A DNA stretch of 54,263 nucleotides, from contig JASLWO010000003.1 in NCBI GenBank assembly GCA_030740795.1, forward strand, positions 1 through 54,263, written 5' to 3'. The stretch is from Acidimicrobiales bacterium (GTDB lineage Bacteria; Actinomycetota; Acidimicrobiia; Acidimicrobiales; UBA8592). The stretch's first letter is position 1. Each line of letters begins with the position of its first letter. Made by a program: the position numbers and the translations under genes. A model generated the notes under the pieces. The model did no database searches. It was not told the origin of the DNA and saw nothing but the letters and a program-made list of their open reading frames with translations. Positions 1-8,459 of the stretch are shown piece after piece.

Positions 1-654
1 GCGCAACTAGGTGCTACTGATTTATCTGGTGCTCGCGTTGTCGTCTCACCAGACCTAGGGTCAGCCATGATCAGTGACGCTGTTCGTGAAAAAGTACTTC
101 AAACAGCTACAACCATTATTGAAATCGCTGGACTAAAACAAGTAGATGTTGACATTAACTTGCCACCGATTGATTGGGAATGGGCTATCGCCAACCAGGC
201 AGGCCTCTATAAAGAATTGGGTGACCGCTGGCCCGACTGTGAAGACGACATGACGAAATCCATTGCTTTCGGTATGCGCATGGGATTGAAACGGTACAAC
301 CTTGATATTGCTGCCAGAGTTGAAGAAGGACGAACCGCCGCCAATGAACGAATGGCAGACATTTTTGACCAAACCGATTTTATTATCTGTGCATCAAACC
401 CTGATATCGCGTTCCCCGCGCACATTGAATCCAATACCCGAGTAGCAGGGGAGAAGGCCTCACCTGGTAATAATGGGGCGTTGACGATTCCAGCGAATAT
501 TTCAGGCAATCCGGCAATTTCGGTTCCCGCTGGGTTGGTTGAAGGAATGCCTGTTGGCGTGCAGATCATTGGCGTGCAGCACGCGGATAGAGCCGTCATG
601 GATCTCGCGCATGTGTGGGAGCAGCACAACCCGTGGCCGCTCACCGCTCCCTGA
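1..654 (+). CDS. Amidase signature family protein, C-terminal part (5' end outside window)
   Basis: The reading frame is open from base 1, so the gene begins upstream of the window and about 217 residues are visible. The C-terminal amidase pattern is clear: an ASPGNNGALTIPANISG segment followed by PAISVPAGLVEGMPVGVQI, the usual end of GatA/amidase-type serine hydrolases. Members hydrolyse amide bonds of small amides, or glutamine when part of GatCAB. The Ser-cisSer-Lys catalytic core is not in the window, so activity cannot be judged. It ends directly against the stop of the opposite-strand SDR. A stand-alone catabolic amidase is more likely than GatA because no gatB or gatC is visible, but the upstream side is unseen. 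Confidence 0.85.
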   Translation, partial: AQLGATDLSGARVVVSPDLGSAMISDAVREKVLQTATTIIEIAGLKQVDVDINLPPIDWEWAIANQAGLYKELGDRWPDCEDDMTKSIAFGMRMGLKRYNLDIAARVEEGRTAANERMADIFDQTDFIICASNPDIAFPAHIESNTRVAGEKASPGNNGALTIPANISGNPAISVPAGLVEGMPVGVQIIGVQHADRAVMDLAHVWEQHNPWPLTAP

Positions 655-1401
655 TCAGAATTTGATCAGACCGCCACCATCTAACACAATTGCTTGACCC
701 GTAATCCAACTTCCTGTATCTGCTGCCAGATAGAGGGCAGCTCCGGCGATATCTTCAACTTCGCCGAGGCGTTTCAATGGGTATTGCTGGGCGACCATGT
801 CACCGGCGTCACCTTCCCAGAGCATGCGGGCAAAATCGGTTTTGATCAAACCAGGGCAGATAGCGTTCACTCGAACACCAGGTGCGAGTTCAGCTGCGAA
901 TTGTTTCGTCATATGAATCAGTCCTGCTTTAGTCACGTCGTACACGCCGAGCATCGGATTGGTCTGTAAACCGCCAACGGAGGAAATGTTGAGGACAACG
1001 CCACCATTTTCCTGCTGGTATTTCTGCCATGCCATCTGTGTCCATGCGAACGGTGCGGTCATGTTCACGTCAATGGTTTTCTTCCACCTTGGTAGGTCAG
1101 CGTCAATCATTGGCCCCGCATACGGGTTCGTCGCCGCATTATTCACCAGAACATCAACGCCTCCCAGATCACTGATGCATCGGTCAATGGCTGCTTCCAT
1201 GTGTTCAGGGTCACCAACGTTTCCGGCTTCCCACACACAACCATTTCCTATTTCCTCAGCTGCTTCCTCGCACACGTCAGCTTTGCGACTGGTAATCATG
1301 ACCTTCGCACCTGCTTCAGCGAATGTTTTCGCTATTGATTTACCAATTCCTTTTGAACCACCCGTAATAAGAGCGGCTTTGCCATTCAATGAAAGTTCCA
1401 T
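655..1401 (-). CDS. SDR family oxidoreductase
   Basis: This is a 248-residue classical short-chain dehydrogenase, the standard length. Visible motifs are the Rossmann glycine motif TGGSKGIG near residue 14, the NNAA motif near residue 87, the catalytic Ser in NISSVGG, the Tyr-x-x-x-Lys pair in YDVTK and the late PG motif (CPGLIKTDF). It should interconvert an alcohol and a ketone with NAD(P)H in the cytosol; the SRK after strand 2 hints at NADPH. A TAGGCT hexamer six bases before the ATG suggests a leaderless mRNA. It is divergent from the acyl-CoA dehydrogenase at 1517 and convergent with the amidase. Substrate unknown. Confidence 0.93.
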   Translation of the reverse strand: MELSLNGKAALITGGSKGIGKSIAKTFAEAGAKVMITSRKADVCEEAAEEIGNGCVWEAGNVGDPEHMEAAIDRCISDLGGVDVLVNNAATNPYAGPMIDADLPRWKKTIDVNMTAPFAWTQMAWQKYQQENGGVVLNISSVGGLQTNPMLGVYDVTKAGLIHMTKQFAAELAPGVRVNAICPGLIKTDFARMLWEGDAGDMVAQQYPLKRLGEVEDIAGAALYLAADTGSWITGQAIVLDGGGLIKF

Positions 1402-1407
1402 ACTGTG

Positions 1408-1413
1408 AGCCTA
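1408..1413 (-). promoter_or_regulatory. -10 box of SDR 655-1401
   Basis: TAGGCT on the minus strand, followed by six bases and then the ATG at 1401. No Shine-Dalgarno sequence is seen. Confidence 0.5.
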
Positions 1414-1516
1414 GAACAAGACAGCCTGATACGCCTAGAACAGCCATCAGTTTGGATAAAACCCTGTTCAGATGATGTAATAGAAACAGATACGACTTGT
1501 TACATGAGGAGAGCCC

Positions 1517-2755
1517 GTGGCTATTGATTTTTCGTTAACCCCTGAACTTGAAGCGATCCGCATGCGGATACGAACCTTTGTTGATGAAGTTATTAAACCT
1601 GAAGAAGCCAAACTTGAAGGTAAAGATGGGGGAGAACCTCTTGAGGGCAAGGCCCGCAATGAGGTCCTCATTGGTCTTCGGAAGAAAGCCCACGCAGAGG
1701 GAATCTGGCTACCGCACATGCCCGAAGAATGGGGTGGCATGGGACTTGGCCACGTTGAACTAGCCATGGTCCAAGCCGAAGCAGCGAAATCCTATTACGG
1801 ACCGTGGATTTTCAACTGTCAGGCACCCGACGAAGGGAACATGCATACCCTTCTCCATTGGGCTACACCTGAACAAGCAGAAAAATACTTGAAACCCCTA
1901 TGCCAAGGCGTCGCATGGTCCTGTTTCGCTATGACTGAACCTGATGTTGCCGGTTCGGATCCGACCCTTATTCAAACCAGCGCTTATGAAGATGGTGACG
2001 AATGGGTCATTAACGGGCATAAATGGTTTATTTCCAACGCCCGCCGGGCCAATTTCGCGATCCTTGTCTGTCGAACAGAAGAAAATCCGGACATCCCTCA
2101 GGCAGGTAACTCAGCGTTCATCATTGACCTTCCATCAGAGGGATGGAATGAGATACGTGAAGTAGAAACCATGCATGGTGGAACCGGACACAGTGAAATC
2201 ATCATCGAAGACCTCCGCGTACATAAGGATCAAATGCTTGGCGGTCGCGGTCAAGGACACTTGCTTGGCCAATACCGTTTAGGTCCTGCTCGACTGGCGC
2301 ATTGCATGCGGTGGATCGCCCAAGCTGAAATGGCGTTAGACATGATGGTCGATCGGTCTCTCAACCGGTACTCGCACGGATCACTTCTCGCCGAGAAACA
2401 AGGCATCCAATGGATGATCGCTGATTCAGCCATGGAGCTGTACCAGTCGAAACTCATGGTGCTTCATGCCGCCCACAAAATTGACCGTAAGGAAGATTTT
2501 AAAGCGGAGGTTTCTATGGCCAAACACTTCGTCGCCAACATGTTGAATAGGGTCATTGACCGGTCAATACAGGTACACGGAGCTCTCGGGTATTCAACGG
2601 ATACGCCGCTCGCTCACATGTACCAGCATGCACGCTGGGCCCGGTTCGCTGATGGCGCCGATGAGGTGCATCAAATGCGTATCGCGCAACGAACCATCGC
2701 CGCGTACACCGATGAAGGATCGACTCGTCGAGCCACGGGCAACCTACCCATCTAA
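1517..2755 (+). CDS. Acyl-CoA dehydrogenase, ACAD10/11-like
   Basis: A 412-residue FAD flavoprotein with the complete acyl-CoA dehydrogenase fold: an N-terminal helical domain, a middle beta domain with CFAMTEPDVAGSDP and INGHKWFISNA, and a C-terminal helical domain. The end (HGALGYSTDTPLAHMY, then ADGADEVHQMRIA) is the pattern of the ACAD10/ACAD11 branch, not that of short-chain FadE enzymes. The start is GTG at 1517 with a GAGGAGA ribosome site just upstream. It should introduce the alpha-beta double bond into an acyl-CoA and pass electrons to ETF. In the animal proteins this domain is fused to an APH-like kinase; here such kinases are separate genes (6458, 36821, 44602). Its last four bases overlap the opposite-strand gene at 2752. 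Confidence 0.93.
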   Translation: MAIDFSLTPELEAIRMRIRTFVDEVIKPEEAKLEGKDGGEPLEGKARNEVLIGLRKKAHAEGIWLPHMPEEWGGMGLGHVELAMVQAEAAKSYYGPWIFNCQAPDEGNMHTLLHWATPEQAEKYLKPLCQGVAWSCFAMTEPDVAGSDPTLIQTSAYEDGDEWVINGHKWFISNARRANFAILVCRTEENPDIPQAGNSAFIIDLPSEGWNEIREVETMHGGTGHSEIIIEDLRVHKDQMLGGRGQGHLLGQYRLGPARLAHCMRWIAQAEMALDMMVDRSLNRYSHGSLLAEKQGIQWMIADSAMELYQSKLMVLHAAHKIDRKEDFKAEVSMAKHFVANMLNRVIDRSIQVHGALGYSTDTPLAHMYQHARWARFADGADEVHQMRIAQRTIAAYTDEGSTRRATGNLPI

Positions 2756-3246
2756 CCTGAAGCATCCTCGATTGTTTTCAGGTCGTGGAACCCTTCAGGG
2801 AAATCAAATAACACGCAGTCATCCAATCCATGGCTGATACGAGCCAGCGAATGGTATTGTCGCGCTGCGATCATCCACGCCCCGTCAACGTTCACATACT
2901 GGTCATGGTATAGACCGAAAATAGTTGACCATTGACCAGTTTCTCGCACATGACGCAATTCACTCATCCATAACCTGCCCGACGCAGTCTCACCGGATTC
3001 GTCAACGTCCACGACACTGTTCCGGATAAGGAATTGGAAGAAATCAAAAGGCTCTATGGAAGCGGCAATAAAATCACCGATCTCCTCCGGCCCCGTAAAA
3101 TCCAAGAACCTGCCTCGAAGGTCAAGGCGGATGTTCGCGTCGGGAAGGATTAGCGTCGGTAGTTCATCAAATTTCTGTCGGCTGCAAATATCCGCGTACC
3201 GTGACTGCAGGTCCCGAATACGTTGCTGATCTTCAAATGATCCCAT
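2752..3246 (-). CDS. SnoaL-like / NTF2-fold protein
   Basis: This 164-residue protein has the SnoaL-like domain pattern: an N-terminal helix pair (QQRIRDLQSRYADICSRQKF), then a cone-shaped beta barrel with aromatic-rich strands (FDFFQFLIRNSVVDV, GLYHDQYV, ARQYHSLAR). The fold is used by polyketide cyclases, dehydratases and ring-hydroxylase beta subunits, and by many proteins of unknown activity. The His-Asp near YHDQY may line the pocket. It starts six bases after the stop of the LLM gene at 3252-4196, so the two are almost certainly one transcript, and it may act on the same substrate or product. Specific function unknown. Confidence 0.85.
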   Translation of the reverse strand: MGSFEDQQRIRDLQSRYADICSRQKFDELPTLILPDANIRLDLRGRFLDFTGPEEIGDFIAASIEPFDFFQFLIRNSVVDVDESGETASGRLWMSELRHVRETGQWSTIFGLYHDQYVNVDGAWMIAARQYHSLARISHGLDDCVLFDFPEGFHDLKTIEDASG

Positions 3247-3251
3247 CTGAT

Positions 3252-4196
3252 TCAGGCTTCGTTTACGAGGGGGACAACGTGTTCATGGAACGCATCTAAC
3301 TGTTCAAGGTATTCACTTAATGTTCGGCCACGGAATTTCAGGTGGAACGTATTCGCCCCAGCCTCTCTCGCTGTACGGATGTCGTTCGCTAACGCTTCTG
3401 GCCCGACCATCCAAGCTGGCGGTAACCCTTCAGGGGTTTCATCACCAGTCAGGTACGCCCATCCGGGCATGTATCCGATCGCGAAATCATTGTCGCCACG
3501 GCCCGCTTCATCCGCTGCGCCCATAATGGTGTCAATAATCTCCGGATACATATCAACTGAAGCACCCATGGGAATGTAACCATCACCTTGCCTGCCTGTG
3601 CGTTTCCATGATGCCTTACCCGCACCTCCAATCCAAATAGGCAAAGAACCATTCACCGGACCTGGGGCAATCCCAACATTCTCATACGAGTAGAAATCTC
3701 CATCAAAGCTCACGTACTGACTAGCAAAAGCCCCGCGAATAGCGTTGATGCTTTCATTGAGGACCTTTCCACGTTGCGAATAATCTGCGCCGAGCGCATC
3801 AAATTCAGCTTCAACGTGACCAGCTCCGACACCCATGATTACCCGACCGCCGGAAAGATGATCCAACGTTCCAAAAGATTTCGCAGTCTGTAAGGGGTGA
3901 CGGTAAGCGGCGATCCACACAACAGAGAGAAGATTCACGGTTTTTGTGTGGGCGGCGAGAAAAGATAGTGTCGCGACCGTGTCATACCAGGTCGTGGTCA
4001 TATGCGCCGCGTAATCATTATCAGGAATCGCCACATGGTCACAAACACCGATGAAATCATGACCAGTGGATTCGGCTTTCTGCGCGATAGAAACCAGATC
4101 AGCAACGGTCGCAGTGTCCTCCCAAGGATCTGCCAACGTTCTCGTCAGCGTCTGTACTGGGAGTTGCATCCCGTAACTCCATTCCTGATCACCCAT
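3252..4196 (-). CDS. LLM class (F420-dependent type) oxidoreductase
   Basis: A 314-residue TIM-barrel protein of the bacterial luciferase-like superfamily. Diagnostic stretches are HDFIGVCDHVAIP, then GTLDHLSGGRVIMGVGAGH, then PIWIGGAGKASWKR, matching the F420-dependent branch (TIGR03619-like layout). Members move hydride between reduced F420 or FMN and an organic substrate; cofactor and substrate cannot be read directly. It is first in a two-gene unit with the SnoaL-like gene. It is the first of seven LLM paralogues in the window, which are too divergent to be recent tandem copies. Confidence 0.92.
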   Translation of the reverse strand: MGDQEWSYGMQLPVQTLTRTLADPWEDTATVADLVSIAQKAESTGHDFIGVCDHVAIPDNDYAAHMTTTWYDTVATLSFLAAHTKTVNLLSVVWIAAYRHPLQTAKSFGTLDHLSGGRVIMGVGAGHVEAEFDALGADYSQRGKVLNESINAIRGAFASQYVSFDGDFYSYENVGIAPGPVNGSLPIWIGGAGKASWKRTGRQGDGYIPMGASVDMYPEIIDTIMGAADEAGRGDNDFAIGYMPGWAYLTGDETPEGLPPAWMVGPEALANDIRTAREAGANTFHLKFRGRTLSEYLEQLDAFHEHVVPLVNEA

Positions 4197-4237
4197 TTAA
4201 ATCTCAACCTTCCAATTTCTCAATAAATGTCGCGGAC

Positions 4238-4243
4238 TATCAT
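4238..4243 (+). promoter_or_regulatory. -10 box of lipoprotein gene 4250
   Basis: TATCAT, six bases before the ATG; no ribosome site lies between. This implies transcription starts at or next to the start codon. Confidence 0.5.
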
Positions 4244-4249
4244 TGAACC

Positions 4250-5527
4250 ATGACCGTGAACTCTCCTGCAAAAATCTTACTCGTCTTCACTCTCTTATTT
4301 TCGGTTCTTACCGGATGCGGAGGCGAAGAGAACGCAACAACACCTGAAGCTGAATCTGAAAAAGTTGTAGAAACGAAATCATCAACATCAGAAAGTGGTG
4401 ACGCAAGCCAACCAACTGAAGAAGAACCCGTAGATGACCGAGAAGCCATAATCACATTATTAAAGATATTTTTGCCATCGGATGAAGTCCCCGAAGCGTT
4501 CATTGAATGCTGGGTAGATGAAACTCTAGAATTGAATGGATTCACAGCTGAAGAACTTAGAAACCTTCTTCTTAGCGGAGACCAAGAACAGGCATTAGAT
4601 GCCTTCCAGGATGACGTGGTTTTTACCTGCATCAGCGATCTATCTCCTGAAGATTTTGCCGCAGTACTTGCATCAGGCATCCTTGGCGAGGATGAAGACG
4701 ACAGTGTAGAGGACGAACAACCCGATTTTTCCAGAGATCAAACGTTCCCAGATACTGAAGCCCCCGATTTATTAAGTAACCCAGCTTTTGTTGATGAAGG
4801 AATCGAAATCGTTATTAGTCCAGGAGTCACTGACGGATACCTATGGAAGGGAACAATAACGGGGAGTGGTCTTCCCCCAAACACAACTACCGCCATTTTC
4901 GGTTGTGGTGGCAGGTTTGAGTCTGTTATTGCAGACATCTTTACCGCGTGCGATTTCGAAGAACCAATTATTGCCTTTACAGATAATCAAGGTAATTTCT
5001 CTTCCACAATAGAAGACCCTCAACCAACTTCTCCTGATGGAAGCTGCCTAATCATCCATACTGACCCTGATCAAAACCCAGAGACCGAAGATGGACCCGG
5101 AGGAATAGTTTGTACCGGAAGCCTAGAGATTTCTGAAGAACAAACCCTTCCTGATGAGGTCGCCCCAGATCTCTTCAGTAATCCCAGATTCGCCAACCCT
5201 GGAATAGAGGTAGTTTTAAGTCCTGGGTTTACCGATGGGTTTCTATGGGTAGGAACGGTATCAGGAAGCGGATTTACTCCCGGGGATATAGTTGGCGCTG
5301 TTGGTTGCGGAGCGACGTATGAGAGCTTTCTTGTGACATTCGTTTTCTCCTGCGATTTTGAAAACGGTTATTACCTTGGTGATATAGCTGAAGATGGCAC
5401 TTTCACCAGTCAACAAATAGGTCCAGTACCAACCGTTGCTGAAGGAACGTGTGTAATTGTTGGAACTGATCCAGATAACAATCCCGATACAGACGATGGC
5501 GAAGCAGCAGTCCTCTGTTCGCGGTAA
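4250..5527 (+). CDS. Secreted lipoprotein with two neocarzinostatin-like repeats
   Basis: The 425-residue product has a lipoprotein signal: Lys8, a hydrophobic stretch at 9-20 and the lipobox LTGC with Cys23. It is therefore predicted to be exported and lipid-anchored. Residues 24-62 are an acidic, Ser/Thr-rich linker. Residues 64-145 are a helical region with Cys87 and Cys127. Two homologous repeats follow, about 164-290 and 298-424. Each has APDL.SNP, an ISPG/LSPG.TDG strand, a G.GSG turn, a GCG motif, a CDF motif, a DG/QG.F turn, a C.I strand and an acidic DPD.NP.T.DG loop that looks calcium-binding. The SPG.TDG-GSG-C-C layout resembles the seven-strand neocarzinostatin-type beta sandwich. 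No enzymatic residues are recognised; surface binding is the likely role. Confidence 0.85.
   Translation: MTVNSPAKILLVFTLLFSVLTGCGGEENATTPEAESEKVVETKSSTSESGDASQPTEEEPVDDREAIITLLKIFLPSDEVPEAFIECWVDETLELNGFTAEELRNLLLSGDQEQALDAFQDDVVFTCISDLSPEDFAAVLASGILGEDEDDSVEDEQPDFSRDQTFPDTEAPDLLSNPAFVDEGIEIVISPGVTDGYLWKGTITGSGLPPNTTTAIFGCGGRFESVIADIFTACDFEEPIIAFTDNQGNFSSTIEDPQPTSPDGSCLIIHTDPDQNPETEDGPGGIVCTGSLEISEEQTLPDEVAPDLFSNPRFANPGIEVVLSPGFTDGFLWVGTVSGSGFTPGDIVGAVGCGATYESFLVTFVFSCDFENGYYLGDIAEDGTFTSQQIGPVPTVAEGTCVIVGTDPDNNPDTDDGEAAVLCSR
4740..5524 (+). repeat. Tandem protein-coding duplication inside the lipoprotein gene
   Basis: Two copies of a domain of about 127 residues lie head to tail. Landmarks recur in the same order: Q-T-[FL]-P-D, APDL, SNP, SPG, TDG, GSG, GCG, CDF, TDPD.NP. 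The DNA copies have drifted, so the duplication is old. Confidence 0.8.
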
Positions 5528-5548
5528 GGGATTCTCTCAACTTCCCCA

Positions 5549-5554
5549 TAGGCT
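5549..5554 (+). promoter_or_regulatory. -10 box of DMT permease 5561
   Basis: TAGGCT, six bases before the ATG at 5561. It is the same hexamer at the same spacing as for the SDR at 655-1401. Confidence 0.5.
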
Positions 5555-5560
5555 AACGAA

Positions 5561-6463
5561 ATGTCTGAAAGCCGAGAAACACTTGAAGTAGAAAACAGCA
5601 AATTTCAACTTCTAGACTGGGGTCTTCTCGCCGGAGCGGCCGGCATCTGGGGTGCATCATTCTTTTTCATAGATATTGGACTTGAAGCGTTCGCACCCGG
5701 GCTCGTTACCTTCTTCCGAATAGCATTCGGATGCATCACTTTATGGCTGATCCCGATTAAGGGACCAAAAATCGAGCAGGCAGACCGGAAGAAAGTCATG
5801 ATGTTGGGTGTCACATGGATGGCGTTCCCGCTTTCCATGTTCCCCGTAGCACAGCAGTGGATTAACTCGTCCATGACCGGAATGCTCAATAGTGCCATGC
5901 CTGTTTTTACCGTACTTGTCGGCTTGTCCATGTTTAAAATACCAACAGCGGCCATACAACTTTTCGGCGTGGCAACTGGTTTAGCTGGACTGTTCCTTAT
6001 AGGAATACCAGAAGTGACAACGGATGGAACGAACGCGATTGGAGTGCTTCTTGTTGTACTTGCCGTGCTTTCTTACGCTGTTGCAGTGCATATAGCCGGA
6101 CCGCTCCAACGCAAATACGGTGCCATCCCCGTCGTACGTAACGCACTTTTGTTCGCAGTGATTCTCAGCATCCCCTACGGAGTAGTTGGAGTCATCGACA
6201 GTGGTTTTGCCTGGGGTCCAATGATTGCCTGTATCGCACTCGGAGCTGGAGGAACCGGAATAGCGTACACACTCGCAGCAGAATTAAATGGACGGGTTGG
6301 AGCAGTACGAACGTCCATCGTTACCTACCTCATTCCAATAATCGCTGTTTTTCTCGGTGTGCTTTTCCGAGATGATTCAATAACAATCTGGGCCATAATC
6401 GGAACAGCAGTCGTTCTCCTCGGAGCTTTCCTCACAACCCTCACTCAAAAAACAGGGTCATAG
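5561..6463 (+). CDS. EamA/DMT superfamily permease
   Basis: A 300-residue integral membrane protein with about ten hydrophobic segments in two EamA halves. The first half opens with LLAGAAGIWGASFFFIDIGLEAFAPGLV cut by short loops, and the second carries LLVVLAVLSYAVAVHIAGPL. The positive-inside charges (RKK near 82, QRKYG near 185) fit the RhaT/EamA family. Such transporters usually export metabolites or amino acids across the cytoplasmic membrane; the cargo is unknown. The gene appears to have its own leaderless promoter. Its last six bases overlap the end of the convergent kinase gene. Confidence 0.9.
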   Translation: MSESRETLEVENSKFQLLDWGLLAGAAGIWGASFFFIDIGLEAFAPGLVTFFRIAFGCITLWLIPIKGPKIEQADRKKVMMLGVTWMAFPLSMFPVAQQWINSSMTGMLNSAMPVFTVLVGLSMFKIPTAAIQLFGVATGLAGLFLIGIPEVTTDGTNAIGVLLVVLAVLSYAVAVHIAGPLQRKYGAIPVVRNALLFAVILSIPYGVVGVIDSGFAWGPMIACIALGAGGTGIAYTLAAELNGRVGAVRTSIVTYLIPIIAVFLGVLFRDDSITIWAIIGTAVVLLGAFLTTLTQKTGS

Positions 6464-7492
6464 AAACCGTTCAGCTAAACCGGAAGCAACACGGGCTAGG
6501 ACATCAACCCTTTCCGCTATCGCATCAACGGAAACCGCTGAAGCTCCACCCCGAACGCCTTTCATCCTTCTCGCATAGACGCCTTCAGAGATACACGCCT
6601 GCTTCCACCAGCTAAACACGACTAACCAGTCAATATCAGAAACATTTATTCCAGATAGTTCTTCATACATTTTTAAGATGCTTCTCCGGTCGGGGAATGA
6701 TTCTATGAGTGTCGGGGCGTCAGGTATCCAATGAATTTCATCTTCAATGTCAGCCCAATACTGAACTGACCAAACAAAATCGGCCACAGGGTCACCAATT
6801 GTGCTCAGTTCCCAATCAAGGACAGCCGCTATTGAACATTTAGATGACAGGACAACATTGTCAAACCGGTAATCACCATGGACAAGGGACTCGCCACGAT
6901 CAACTTCAACGTAAGAATTTATAAGAATCGTATGGAGTTCATCTAGGATAGGCACTGCACGCACGGCTCCAAGGTCGACCTGGTTCTTCCACCTCCGTAA
7001 CTGGCGAAGAACATATGGCTCAGATTGGTCAGGCCTAGCGAAGCCAATCTCGTCAATGTTGATGCTGTGTAAAGCCACTTGTGTTTCCACTAGAGAACGA
7101 ACGCAACTCTCAACTTGGTCAACAGAAAGTTTTTTAGCGTCCCCACGGGACCGAAGGATCTTCCCAGGCACGTATTCCATGACATAAAACTCTGCCCCGG
7201 TCACAGCAATATCTGAGCAAAACACATGCACCTCAGGCACAGGTACGCCCCCTACCTCATTCAATGCATGAAGAATTCTCCATTCCCGAGACATATCATG
7301 CGCTGTCGCAAGGCCACTGTTACTCGGTGGTCGTCGAAGCACCCACTTGGACCCAACTGAATCTTCAATCAGGTATGTGAGGTTAGAACCACCAGAGCCA
7401 AACAAAGAAAAAGTAAAAGATCCTGAGCAGCCTTGAAGGTTTTCGCTTAAGAATAAGGACACCTTCCCAGTGTCTAATTCAGGTGATTCCAT
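6458..7492 (-). CDS. Aminoglycoside-phosphotransferase-like kinase
   Basis: This protein of about 344 residues has the APH/choline-kinase fold. It has a G-rich N lobe (FGSGGSNLTYLIED), a WVLRRPP lysine-equivalent strand, the Brenner-type catalytic loop VHGDYRFDN and the metal-binding AVLDWELSTIGDP. The N-terminal RRPPSNSGLATAHDMSREWRI is close to ACAD10/11-type kinases, suggesting a small hydroxylated acid or CoA ester as substrate rather than an antibiotic. I place the start at the ATG at 7492; a TTG six bases earlier is possible, but the TAGATT box lies seven bases before the ATG. It is a single gene, convergent with the DMT permease. Confidence 0.88.
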   Translation of the reverse strand: MESPELDTGKVSLFLSENLQGCSGSFTFSLFGSGGSNLTYLIEDSVGSKWVLRRPPSNSGLATAHDMSREWRILHALNEVGGVPVPEVHVFCSDIAVTGAEFYVMEYVPGKILRSRGDAKKLSVDQVESCVRSLVETQVALHSINIDEIGFARPDQSEPYVLRQLRRWKNQVDLGAVRAVPILDELHTILINSYVEVDRGESLVHGDYRFDNVVLSSKCSIAAVLDWELSTIGDPVADFVWSVQYWADIEDEIHWIPDAPTLIESFPDRRSILKMYEELSGINVSDIDWLVVFSWWKQACISEGVYARRMKGVRGGASAVSVDAIAERVDVLARVASGLAERFL

Positions 7493-7499
7493 GCTCAAG

Positions 7500-7505
7500 A
7501 ATCTA
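7500..7505 (-). promoter_or_regulatory. -10 box of kinase gene 6458-7492
   Basis: TAGATT on the minus strand, seven bases before the ATG. It supports the ATG over the upstream TTG. Confidence 0.4.
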
Positions 7506-7534
7506 ATAGAAGAACAATGATTAAGCCGGAACTT

Positions 7535-8383
7535 CTATGAGGAAGTCCTCTCAAGAGCAAAACCGCGAAATGCATCCATGCGCTCATCACTGATTTTTAA
7601 ACCGTCCCGACGCATCTCGTCCCAAGAGCCAAATTTTTCATCAACCGCATCAAACGTCGATTGCAACATATCAACATGGGTGAGCATGAGAATCCGCAAA
7701 GCATTTAACGCTTCAGAACTAACTTCGCTCTCATCAATACCTTTTTCCTTCGAAATTCTTTGCGTCCAAACTTTTAATTGTTTTTCTGTTCGTTCCGCCA
7801 AAAGCTTGTTCGTGAGTAGGTAATCTTCAAAAACCGTTTCATCTGGAACTCCAAGAAATTTCAATATCGCTGCTGCCACAAAACCTGTTCTATCTTTTCC
7901 AGCAGTGCAGTGGAAAAGGAGAGGGAGGTTCCCAACATCAAAAATCCGGTCAAATACCGGAATGTAACGATGCAAATTATCAGTTACAACTTCCCGGTAA
8001 TATCTGGTCGCATCGGAGAGAATCAAAGTTCCCGCATCTAACTCATGGGCTTTCGCAGCGGCCTCAGCAAAAGCGTTATCTGGGTCCGAAACAGAGATAT
8101 GCAAATTCTGCTCACCACCGAAAAGCGGAGTTGGGCGATTCAACACCTCATCATCTCTTCTGAGATCAACAATCATTTTAAGTTTCAAATCCTGATAAGC
8201 GTCATGTTCATCTTCAGTAAGTTCGCTCATATGCCCGCACCGGAAAATAAGTCCGTACCTTACTGCTGAACCATCAACCGTTTCATAACCACCTAATTCG
8301 CGAAGGTTGCTTGACGGCACATGGATTCTTGTAGTTGACATTTCATTCCAGTCAGTAAGGGATGACGAAATCGTATCAACCAT
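7535..8383 (-). CDS. Tyrosine-protein phosphatase (Y_phosphatase3 family)
   Basis: A cytosolic phosphatase with the P-loop HCTAGKDRT (Cys nucleophile and Arg of the CX5R motif), preceded by NLRELGGYETVDG and LIFRCG and followed by FLGVPDETVFEDYLLTN. This is the family pattern of MptpB/LipA-like enzymes that act on phosphotyrosine, phosphoserine or phosphoinositides. An upstream in-frame extension to 8533 would run into the hsp20 coding region and its hairpin and has no family similarity, so it was rejected. The ATG at 8383 follows a TAGATT box by eight bases; the ATG at 8341 is the other candidate. About 283 residues from the chosen start. Confidence 0.87.
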   Translation of the reverse strand: MVDTISSSLTDWNEMSTTRIHVPSSNLRELGGYETVDGSAVRYGLIFRCGHMSELTEDEHDAYQDLKLKMIVDLRRDDEVLNRPTPLFGGEQNLHISVSDPDNAFAEAAAKAHELDAGTLILSDATRYYREVVTDNLHRYIPVFDRIFDVGNLPLLFHCTAGKDRTGFVAAAILKFLGVPDETVFEDYLLTNKLLAERTEKQLKVWTQRISKEKGIDESEVSSEALNALRILMLTHVDMLQSTFDAVDEKFGSWDEMRRDGLKISDERMDAFRGFALERTSS

Positions 8384-8421
8384 TAACCCCAAATCTACGT
8401 ATCTCGCTCCAGGGAGAGATT

Positions 8422-8452
8422 CTCCGTTGGGCCCGGGGGAGACCCAACGGAG
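8422..8452 (-). terminator. GC-rich hairpin after hsp20
   Basis: A perfect 10-bp inverted repeat (CTCCGTTGGG at 8422-8431, CCCAACGGAG at 8443-8452) with an 11-base loop begins eight bases after the hsp20 stop. It lies between hsp20 and the phosphatase start. No run of T follows on either strand, so it may be a Rho-assisted terminator or an mRNA-end stabiliser rather than a classical intrinsic terminator. Confidence 0.4.
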
Positions 8453-8459
8453 GGACCTT

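Noticed and set aside
6458-7492. Aminoglycoside resistance kinase
   Set aside because: The RRPP...AHDM N lobe follows ACAD10/11-type kinases, and three such genes sit among acyl-CoA catabolic genes; antibiotic substrates are unlikely.
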